DNA of 64,000 nucleotides, from positions 1 to 64,000 of the forward strand of contig NZ_JABBGE010000005.1 of NCBI RefSeq assembly GCF_012927245.1. Reading direction: 5' to 3'. Numbering within the stretch: the first letter of the stretch is position 1; the number at the start of each line of letters is the position of its first letter. Under the pieces are notes generated by a model. That model was not told where the DNA came from, made no database searches, and saw only the letters and a program-made list of their open reading frames with translations. The position numbers and the translations under genes are program-made. Of this stretch, positions 57,257 through 64,000 are shown piece after piece. This stretch comes from Streptomyces sp. R302 (GTDB lineage: Bacteria; Actinomycetota; Actinomycetes; Streptomycetales; Streptomycetaceae).

Positions 57257-58906
57257 ATGCCCTGGCGCGGACCGTCGTACGAGGGGGAGTTCCCGAGCCT
57301 CGGCCACCAGCTCGTCGAGCACATCGAGGGGTACCTCTGCCACGGGCCGGGCGACATCGTGGGCCAGCCCATCGAGCTGGACGACGAGTTCTACGCCTTC
57401 GTGGTAAAGGCGTACCGGCTCCACCCGGAGACGGGGCGGCGTGTCTACAACCGGGCCTTCCTGTCCCGTGCGAAGGGCAGGGCCAAGTCGGAGCTCGCCG
57501 GCATGCTCGTCTGCGCGGAAGCCCTCTTCCCGGTCCGCTTCGACGGGTGGGACGCGAACGGGGAGCCGGTCGGCCGGCCGATGCAGTCGCCGATCATCCG
57601 CTGCATGGCCACCGAGGAGGGCCAGGCCGGTAACACGTACGACAACGTCAGCACGATGATGGAGTACGTCGCCGAGCACCACGGCGACACCTACCCGGGC
57701 ATCGACATCGGCAAGACGACGGCCTCGTCGAGCCGGGTGGTCCTCCATCAGCAGCGGGGCGAGATCATCCCGTCCACCGCGTCCGCCCTGTCGAAGGACG
57801 GCGGCCGCGAGACCTTCGCCGTCTTCGACGAGACGCACCTGTACGTCCTGCCGGTGCTCCACTCGATGCACACGACGATCCGACGCAACCTCCGCAAGCG
57901 GCCGGCTGCCGAGGGATGGGCGCTCGAGACCAGCACGATGTACGAGCCGGGGCAGAACTCGGTCGCCGAGGCCACCCACGCCTACTACAAGGCCATCCGG
58001 GACGGCCGGATTCGCGACGCCGAAGCCGCCGCGCTCCTCTTCGACCACAAGCAGGCGCCCGACGGCACCGACCTCGCCGACCGCGGCGAGCTCCTTGCCG
58101 GCCTGCGCGCCGCGTACGGGCCGGCCGCGGAGTGGATGGACCTTGACGGCATCATCTCCGACATCTGGGACCCCCAGTCGTCGCCGTCGGATTCCCGCCG
58201 CTTCTGGCTGAACCAGCCGGTCGCGGCCGAGGACGCGCTCCTGGATCCGGGGGACTGGGCGAAGTGCTCGTCCGAGGACCGGCTGCAGCCCGGCGACACC
58301 ATCGTCATCGGGTTCGACGGCGGCAAGACGGACGACGCGACAGCGATCATTGCTCTTCGCGTCGCCGACCGGCTCGCGCAGCCGCTCGGGATCTGGGAGC
58401 GGCCCGAGGGCCCTCTCGGCAAGAACTGGGAGGTCGACCGGATCGCCGTCGGCGAGCTCGTCGAGCACGCCTTCGGGACGTACGACGTCGTCGGCTTCTT
58501 TGCCGACGTCAAGTTGTGGGAGTCGTACATCGACACCTGGTCGGAGAAATACGCCGATCGGCTCCTGGTGAAGGCGACCCCGAAGTCGCCGGTCGGCTAC
58601 GACATGCGCGGCCACCAGCAGGAGCTCACCAAGGCCACCGAGGCCCTCGTCCAGGCGATCGAGGACCAGCAGATCAGGCACACCGACCACGCCGCGCTGA
58701 ACCGGCACGTGGGGAACTGCCGCCGGCGCCCCAACCGATGGGGCGTCAGCTTCGGAAAGGAAAGTCGCGAGAGCCCGAAGAAGGTCGACGGCTTCGCGGC
58801 CATGCAGCTCGCCGACATGGCGCGCCGGGCCCTCCTCGCCTCGCCGGAGTGGGCCAAGCGGAAGAAGAAGCGCACGAGGACAGGACGCGTCCATGGATTC
58901 GCGTAA
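57257..58906 (+). CDS. Terminase large subunit
   Basis: The 549-residue motor protein has a Walker-A-like loop SRAKGRAKSELAG near residue 70, Walker B TFAVFDETHLY near residue 190, and a C-terminal nuclease domain starting at GFDGGKTDDATA near residue 353, with VGFFADVKLWE further on. It pumps and cuts phage DNA at the portal. Start ATG 57257. Confidence 0.93.
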   Translation: MPWRGPSYEGEFPSLGHQLVEHIEGYLCHGPGDIVGQPIELDDEFYAFVVKAYRLHPETGRRVYNRAFLSRAKGRAKSELAGMLVCAEALFPVRFDGWDANGEPVGRPMQSPIIRCMATEEGQAGNTYDNVSTMMEYVAEHHGDTYPGIDIGKTTASSSRVVLHQQRGEIIPSTASALSKDGGRETFAVFDETHLYVLPVLHSMHTTIRRNLRKRPAAEGWALETSTMYEPGQNSVAEATHAYYKAIRDGRIRDAEAAALLFDHKQAPDGTDLADRGELLAGLRAAYGPAAEWMDLDGIISDIWDPQSSPSDSRRFWLNQPVAAEDALLDPGDWAKCSSEDRLQPGDTIVIGFDGGKTDDATAIIALRVADRLAQPLGIWERPEGPLGKNWEVDRIAVGELVEHAFGTYDVVGFFADVKLWESYIDTWSEKYADRLLVKATPKSPVGYDMRGHQQELTKATEALVQAIEDQQIRHTDHAALNRHVGNCRRRPNRWGVSFGKESRESPKKVDGFAAMQLADMARRALLASPEWAKRKKKRTRTGRVHGFA

Positions 58907-58918
58907 GGGGGTGTCCCG

Positions 58919-60313
58919 GTGCTCTCCAACGACCAGGCCCTGAAGGTCGGGCGACAGCTGCTGGAGCTTCGAGAGGCGGAGCAGCCTCGGCTGGAGAAGA
59001 TCGCCGCGTACATGCGGGGCGAGCACGATTCGGTGTACGTGCCGAACGGCGCGCGAGCGGAGTACCGGTGGCTGATCGACCGGGCGAAGCAGAACGTCCT
59101 GCCGTTGGTGGTGTCGGTGGTTTCCCAGAACCTGTACGTCGACGGCTACCGGTCGACGGGGTCGGACGAGAACGCGGCTTCCTGGAAGGTGTGGCAGGCC
59201 AACCGGATGGACGCGCGCCAGCACGGGATCCACCGGTCGGTGCTTACCTACGGCGCGGCGTACAACGTCGTGATGCCGGGCCGGCCGGTGCCACTGATCA
59301 CGCCGAGTTCGCCGCGGCGGATGACGGCGCTGTACGAGGACCCGATCAACGACGAGTGGCCGCGGTACGGCATCGAAGTGCGGCAGGTGGTGACTCCGAA
59401 GGGCCCGGCGCGGCAGGTCTTCATGTACGACGACGACGCCCGGTACCCGATGGTCGCGAAGAAGGACGGCAGCGGGCTCCAGATGGACGGGGCGCGCCAG
59501 GTGATGAAGCACGGCCTGGGCGTGTGTCCGATCGTCCGGTACGTCAACATGATCGACCTAGACGGCGACGGGGTGATCGGCGAGGTCGAGCCGCTGATCA
59601 CGGCTCAGGACCAGCTGAACATGACCACGTTCAACCTGCTGATGGCGCAGCAGTACGCGGCGTTCCGTCAGCGATGGGTCACGGGCATGGTGCCGCAGGC
59701 CGACGAGGAGGGGAACCCGACCGCACCGTTCCGGTCGCGGGTCGACAGCCTGTTCGTCGCCGAGGACAGCGAGACGAAGTTCGGAGAGTTCGGGCAGACC
59801 GACCTCAAGGGCTACCTGGAGTCCCGGGAGGCCACGAACCGGCACATGGCCACCGTTTCCCAGATCCCGCCGTACCACCTGCTCGGGCAGGTCGCGAACC
59901 TGTCCGCCGAGGCCCTCGCGGCCGCGCGCGACGGCCTCGACGGGAAGATCGACGAGCACGAGAGCGTGCTCGGGGAGTCTCACGAGCAGACCATGCGGCT
60001 CGTCGGGCTCGCCTCCGGCGACACCGCGGCGTGGGAGGACGTCTCCGCGCAGGTCGTCTGGCGTGACACCTCCGCCCGCTCCCTCGCCCAGACCGTCGAC
60101 GCGCTCGGCAAGCTCGCTACCATGCTCGGCGTCCCGCCGCAGGAGCTGTGGGAGAAGATCCCCGGCGTCACGCAGACCGACGTCGCGCGCTGGAGGGCCG
60201 CCCTCGCTGAAGGCGACGCCTTCACCCGGCTCGCCGCCGACATCGAACGGCAGATGGACGTCCCCGACACGGCCATCGAGCCCGACCCGGCGCCGGAACC
60301 GGCGGCCGCCTGA
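58919..60313 (+). CDS. Portal protein (SPP1 gp6-like)
   Basis: The 464-residue protein matches the portal family: LVVSVVSQNLYVDGYRSTGS near residue 65, PIVRYVNMIDLDGDGVIGEV, and the C-terminal helical region TDLKGYLESREATNRHMATV. It forms the DNA entry ring at the capsid vertex. The GTG start at 58919 follows GGGGG. Overlaps the next gene by one base. Confidence 0.92.
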   Translation: MLSNDQALKVGRQLLELREAEQPRLEKIAAYMRGEHDSVYVPNGARAEYRWLIDRAKQNVLPLVVSVVSQNLYVDGYRSTGSDENAASWKVWQANRMDARQHGIHRSVLTYGAAYNVVMPGRPVPLITPSSPRRMTALYEDPINDEWPRYGIEVRQVVTPKGPARQVFMYDDDARYPMVAKKDGSGLQMDGARQVMKHGLGVCPIVRYVNMIDLDGDGVIGEVEPLITAQDQLNMTTFNLLMAQQYAAFRQRWVTGMVPQADEEGNPTAPFRSRVDSLFVAEDSETKFGEFGQTDLKGYLESREATNRHMATVSQIPPYHLLGQVANLSAEALAAARDGLDGKIDEHESVLGESHEQTMRLVGLASGDTAAWEDVSAQVVWRDTSARSLAQTVDALGKLATMLGVPPQELWEKIPGVTQTDVARWRAALAEGDAFTRLAADIERQMDVPDTAIEPDPAPEPAAA

Positions 60314-61122
60314 TGGCGCAGAGCGCGGCGCGCCTCGCGCTCCCGTACCGCCGCCGCCAGGCCCAGCTGTCCGCCCGGCTCGTCCGGCAGCTGGCCGGCG
60401 CCTGGCGAGACCTCGTCGACCGCAGGAACGTGGACGCGGCCTGGCCCGCGCTGCGCAGCGTCCTGGCCCCGCTGATCGTCCAGGCCCGGGACGAGTCTGC
60501 CGCCCTCGCGCGGGCCGTGTTCCTCGAGGCCCGCGAGGCCGCCGGGGCGCCCGGCCGGTTCGTCCCCGAACCGGCTCCGGCGCTGGACCGGGACCGGCTC
60601 GAGCGGACCCTCGACATCACCGGGCCAGCGGAGTTCAAGAGGGCCATCGCCCGCGGCCGCACCGAGCAGCAGGCCGCCGACGCGGCCGCCGTACGGATCG
60701 CGGCCTCCGGGCAGTACCTCGCGCAGGAGGGCGGCCGGCAGCTGATGCAGCAGGCCATCGCTGACGACGTCACCGTCACCGGGTGGGCCCGCGTCACCGA
60801 CGGCGACCCCTGCGCCTGGTGCGCGATGCTCGCCTCGCGCGGTCCCGTCTACAAGTCGGCGCAGACCGCCGGCCGCGCCCAGAACTCGAACTTCGAAGGC
60901 CCCGGCCAGTTCAAGTACCACGACATGTGCGGCTGCACCGCCTGGCCGAGCTTCACCTACGACGAGCCGTTCGTCGGCATCGCCGAGGACCTGTACACGG
61001 CCTGGCGCGAGCAGACCCGCGGCCACGGCGGCCGCGAGGCCGTCAACGCCTGGCGCCGCTGGTGGGAGGCCGAAGGACGCGCGGCATACACCTCGCCCCG
61101 CGAGAGCGAACCCACCCCCTGA
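60313..61122 (+). CDS. Minor head protein (SPP1 gp7/VG15-like)
   Basis: The 269-residue protein has a long helical N-terminus and a C-terminal domain with conserved DGDPCAWCAMLASRGPVYKS, then QFKYHDMCGCTAWPSFTY, as in actinophage capsid maturation/minor head (VG15) proteins. It binds the portal in related phages, and some family members have protease activity; no catalytic triad is evident here. Start ATG 60313 directly at the portal stop. Confidence 0.8.
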   Translation: MAQSAARLALPYRRRQAQLSARLVRQLAGAWRDLVDRRNVDAAWPALRSVLAPLIVQARDESAALARAVFLEAREAAGAPGRFVPEPAPALDRDRLERTLDITGPAEFKRAIARGRTEQQAADAAAVRIAASGQYLAQEGGRQLMQQAIADDVTVTGWARVTDGDPCAWCAMLASRGPVYKSAQTAGRAQNSNFEGPGQFKYHDMCGCTAWPSFTYDEPFVGIAEDLYTAWREQTRGHGGREAVNAWRRWWEAEGRAAYTSPRESEPTP

Positions 61123-61252
61123 ACCCGGCCGGCCTTATGTGACTGGTCGTCAGCAACACCCGGGCGCGCGCCGACACGGAGCGCGCCCTTCGTCATGTCC
61201 CCCTAAGCGCCGGCCGACAGGGCGGTGCGCGTCCCGACACGGGAGCACCTTT

Positions 61253-61885
61253 ATGTCCACCCCCGCCCAGCCCGCTGCGGAGCCGACAGGCGCCGCCCCC
61301 GCCGTGCCGACCCCGGCTGACGTCGCCGCCCTCCACCAGCCCGCCCCGGCCCCCGCACCGGTGACCCCGGACGCCGCGCCCGCGGCCGCCGGCGGAACCG
61401 GCGGCGAGGAGCCGAAGGACTGGGAAGCCGAGGCGGCGAAATGGAAGGCCCTGGCCCGCCAGCACGAGGGCAAGCACCTTTCGGCTCTCGGCCTCAAGTC
61501 GAAGTCCGAGCTGGACGACCTGCGCGCCGCCGCCCAGAAATGGGCCGACGCTGAGGACGCCCAGAAGACGGAGATCCAGCGGGCCACCGAGCAGGCCCAG
61601 ACCGTGCAGAAGCAACTGGAACAGGAACGCGCGCAGAACGCCCGCCTCCTGGCCGCCGCCGCGCACGGCATCCCGCCCGAGCTCATCGACCTCCTCGGCG
61701 CCGGCAGCGCCGAGGAGATCAACGCCCGGGCCGAGGCCCTCGCCTCGCAGCTCAAGCCGGCCGCCGCGCCGGCGGCGCGCCCGGTCGAGTCCCTCACCCC
61801 CGGCGCCACCCCCGCCTCGAACGGCGGCGATGCCACCCCTGATCAGTGGATCCGCCGCCTCGCCGGCCGCAACGCCACCCCGTAA
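61253..61885 (+). CDS. Capsid scaffolding protein
   Basis: The 210-residue protein has a Pro/Ala-rich N-terminus, a long coiled-coil (LDDLRAAAQKWADAEDAQKT, then QTVQKQLEQERAQNARLLAA) and a basic C-terminal tail (PDQWIRRLAGRNATP). This and its place right before the capsid gene match phage scaffold proteins. The 131-base gap upstream holds no gene. Confidence 0.85.
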   Translation: MSTPAQPAAEPTGAAPAVPTPADVAALHQPAPAPAPVTPDAAPAAAGGTGGEEPKDWEAEAAKWKALARQHEGKHLSALGLKSKSELDDLRAAAQKWADAEDAQKTEIQRATEQAQTVQKQLEQERAQNARLLAAAAHGIPPELIDLLGAGSAEEINARAEALASQLKPAAAPAARPVESLTPGATPASNGGDATPDQWIRRLAGRNATP

Positions 61886-61951
61886 CCCTCTGCAGCACCG
61901 GCATCTCCCCGGCACGGGGCCCGGCGCGCTGCACATCCGAAGGGAGTCCCC

Positions 61952-62902
61952 GTGCCCACGTACAACAGCCTCATCTCTCGCGACGCCAGCAACGACCCGC
62001 TGGTCCCGACCCCCGTCAGCGCCGAGATCATCCAGGAGCTGCCGGCGCAGTCCGCGATCCTGCAGCGCGCCGCGCGGGTGCCGATGTCGGCGAAGTCCCA
62101 GCGGCAGCCCGTGCTCGACGTCATGCCGCTCGCGTACTTCGTCGGCGGGGACACCGGCCTCAAGCAGACCTCGGCGCAGGACTGGAAGAACGTCGACCTG
62201 GTCGCCGAGGAGATCGCCGCGATCGTCCCGATCCCCGAGGCGTACCTCGACGACGCCCAGATGCCGATCTGGGGCCAGGTCAAGCCGCGGCTGACCGAGG
62301 CGATCGGCGCCCTCCTCGACGGCGCCTGCCTCTTCGGCATCAACAAGCCGTCGACCTGGTCGCCGTCGGTGTACTCCTCCGCCGTCGCCGCCGGCAACGC
62401 CACGATCGCGGGCACCGGCGACGACTTCGCGCAGGACGTCACCGTGGTCGCCGAGAAGGTCGCCCAGGACGGCTTCGCCGTGAACGGCTTCGTCTCCCGG
62501 GCCGGTCTGACGTGGAAGCTCAACGGTCTCCGGTCCACCGACGGTCACCCGATCTACCAGCCGAACCTCCAGGGCGCGCCGGGCGGCACGCTGTACGGCT
62601 ACCCGATGTCGGAGCTCACCAACGGCGGCTTCGACACCAGCGAGGCCGAGCTCCTGATGGGCGACTGGCGCAAGGCCATCATCGGCGTCCGCCAGGACAT
62701 CAGCTTCAAGATGTTCACCGAGGGCGTCATCTCCGACGACGACGGCAAGGTCATCCTCAACCTGATGCAGCAGGACAGCGTGGCCATGCGCGTCGTGGCG
62801 CGTTTCGCGTTCGCCACGGCCAACCCGGCGACCCGCCTCAACACCAACAGCGCGACGAGGTCGCCGTTCGGTGTCGTCCAGGCGACCACCGCCGCGAGCT
62901 GA
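61952..62902 (+). CDS. Major capsid protein (HK97 fold)
   Basis: The 316-residue protein has the HK97-type pattern: VSAEIIQELPAQSAILQRAA at the start, VDLVAEEIAAIVPIPEAYLD in the spine helix region, and GVISDDDGKVILNLMQQDSV, then AMRVVARFAFATANP toward the end. The GTG start at 61952 follows AAGGGAG. Length is typical. It forms the icosahedral shell. Confidence 0.92.
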   Translation: MPTYNSLISRDASNDPLVPTPVSAEIIQELPAQSAILQRAARVPMSAKSQRQPVLDVMPLAYFVGGDTGLKQTSAQDWKNVDLVAEEIAAIVPIPEAYLDDAQMPIWGQVKPRLTEAIGALLDGACLFGINKPSTWSPSVYSSAVAAGNATIAGTGDDFAQDVTVVAEKVAQDGFAVNGFVSRAGLTWKLNGLRSTDGHPIYQPNLQGAPGGTLYGYPMSELTNGGFDTSEAELLMGDWRKAIIGVRQDISFKMFTEGVISDDDGKVILNLMQQDSVAMRVVARFAFATANPATRLNTNSATRSPFGVVQATTAAS

Positions 62903-62963
62903 CGCGTTCTCCGCCGGGCCCCCGTCCGGGCCCGGCGGAGGTTCGCCCGAAGGAGCACCGTCC

Positions 62964-63986
62964 TTGCGAGTCCTCGCGATGCTGCATGCCTACCCGCCCG
63001 CCCACAACGCGGGCGCCGAGTGGGCCGCCCACTCCCTGCTGCGGGAGCTTGCCGCCCGCGGCCACCAGGTCGACGTCCTGCTCTCGCAGGCCGCGGCCGC
63101 CGACGCCCCGTACGACCTCGACGGCGTCGCCGTCCACCCCTACCGGGGCAAGGGCGACCCGTCACCCTGGCTGTGCGGTGACGGCCGCGCCGACGCCATC
63201 GTCACCCACCTGGAGAACACCGCGCGCGCGTCGATCCTCGGTGAGCTGAACCGGATCCCGGTGGTGCACCTGCTCCACAACACCTACGAGAAGTCGAAGG
63301 CGTGGCTGGCCAAGGGCCGTCCGGCGCTCGTCGTCCACAACACGGACTGGATGCGGGCCGACGTCGAGGCGTGGTGGCAGATCCACCGCAGCAGCTACCC
63401 GATACCCTCCAGCATCACCGTCCGGCCGCCGGTCGCCGTCGCCGACTACGAGGCCACCCGCGGCGGCTGCATCACCCTCATCAACCTCACCGCCGAGAAG
63501 GGCGCCCACACTTTCTACCGGCTCGCCGAGGCCATGCCGAAGCGCAAGTTCCTCGGCGTCATCGGCGGCTACGGCAAGCAGATCGTCCGCGACGACCTCC
63601 CCAACGTCGAGATCGCCCCGCACACCCCCGGACACCGCATGCGCGACGAGGTGTACGGGCGCACCCGCGTCCTTTTGACCCCGTCCGACTACGAGTCGTA
63701 CGGCCGCGTCGCCGTCGAGGCGATGTGCTCCGGGATCCCCGTCATCGCCCACCCCACCCCCGGGCTGAGGGAGTCCCTTGGTGAGGCCGGCACCTTCTGC
63801 GACCGCGACGACACCGGCGCCTGGGCGGCGGCCATCCGCCGCATCACCAGCCCCAGGATCTACCCCGGCATGGCGAAGGCCGCCCGCGCCCGCGCCGAAG
63901 CACTCGACCCCAGCACCGATCTCGACACCTGGTGCACCAGCATGGAGGAGGTGGCGCGACGTGGCCGCCTTGGCCGACACGACTGA
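62964..63986 (+). CDS. GT-B-type glycosyltransferase
   Basis: The 340-residue protein is of the GT4/GT1 type: RVLAMLHAYPPAHNAGAEWA at the N-terminus, IPVVHLLHNTYEKSKAWLA, and the C-terminal nucleotide-binding region VLLTPSDYESYGRVAVEAMC with the E-x7-E-type motif. The rare TTG start at 62964 follows AAGGAG; ATG 62979 would remove five residues. Placed right after the capsid gene, it might glycosylate the virion. Its 3' end overlaps the next gene. Confidence 0.8.
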   Translation: MRVLAMLHAYPPAHNAGAEWAAHSLLRELAARGHQVDVLLSQAAAADAPYDLDGVAVHPYRGKGDPSPWLCGDGRADAIVTHLENTARASILGELNRIPVVHLLHNTYEKSKAWLAKGRPALVVHNTDWMRADVEAWWQIHRSSYPIPSSITVRPPVAVADYEATRGGCITLINLTAEKGAHTFYRLAEAMPKRKFLGVIGGYGKQIVRDDLPNVEIAPHTPGHRMRDEVYGRTRVLLTPSDYESYGRVAVEAMCSGIPVIAHPTPGLRESLGEAGTFCDRDDTGAWAAAIRRITSPRIYPGMAKAARARAEALDPSTDLDTWCTSMEEVARRGRLGRHD

Positions 63987-64000
63987 CCTCGAGGCCCGCC
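63961..64000 (+). CDS. Head-tail connector protein, N-terminus only
   Basis: GTG 63961 with GGAGGAGG upstream opens a frame MAALADTTDLEARL that runs off the right edge. The DLEARL start and position after the capsid and glycosyltransferase genes resemble actinophage head-tail adaptor proteins. The start lies inside the preceding gene's end. Confidence 0.5.
   Translation, partial: MAALADTTDLEAR

Noticed and set aside
1-64000. CRISPR array
   Set aside because: The repeats present are hairpin elements, operators and coding repeats. No regular repeat-spacer series was seen.
1-64000. Integrase and attachment sites
   Set aside because: No tyrosine or serine recombinase gene is visible. The tRNA-like sequence at 23.4 kb alone does not establish an att site.

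Overview
The window is very GC-rich, uses translationally coupled ATGA/GTGA gene overlaps, and carries protein families typical of Streptomyces and its phages (WhiB-like, actinophage small zinc proteins, DUF2637-like membrane protein, SpoIIAB-type ATPase). The right end is a siphovirus head module (HNH nuclease, terminase, portal, minor head protein, scaffold, HK97-type capsid, head-tail connector start). I read it as part of a large temperate Streptomyces phage or phage-plasmid. No integrase, partition gene or lysis gene is visible, so the exact replicon type is inference.

Layout. 1-1.7 kb: end of a membrane protein gene and a divergent pair of regulators around a palindrome-rich intergenic region. 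1.7-24.4 kb: rightward array of about 50 small early-type genes, including a RusA-like resolvase, a two-winged-helix DNA-binding protein, a vWA protein, an HU-like protein, a WhiB-like protein, MazG-like and HIT-family enzymes, an HNH protein and a tRNA-Ile(UAU). Two small leftward HTH genes interrupt the array and share an operator motif. 24.5-27.3 kb: an IS21-type element, followed by a gene whose 5' end appears lost. 27.7-33.7 kb: membrane protein, PP2C phosphatase, a duplicated small gene with duplicated promoter and terminator, clustered hairpins, and two inverted copies of a covarying three-helix element.

33.7-37.7 kb: a complete lasso peptide core cluster on the minus strand (precursor, cyclase, RRE protein, protease) plus a PIMT-type methyltransferase, the combination known to make aspartimide-containing lasso peptides. 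37.8-39.1 kb: a divergent XRE-TPR regulator. 39.2-41.1 kb: two Y-RNA-like sequences in tandem, one containing a permuted tRNA-like domain, directly upstream of a bacterial Ro60 (TROVE-vWA) gene. 41.4-48.9 kb: host-style genes (CutA, HAD hydrolase, HTH-TPR regulator, anti-sigma-type ATPase, unknown genes, a Trp/Gly-rich micropeptide). The 33.7-48.9 kb stretch looks like a cargo island with its own promoters and terminators.

49.2-55.5 kb: a phage block with glycosyltransferase, methyltransferase and sugar epimerase (likely glycan or DNA/capsid decoration) and small unknown genes ending in an HNH nuclease. A 650-base GC-extreme gap follows, and then primase-like protein, terminase and the head genes to the right edge.
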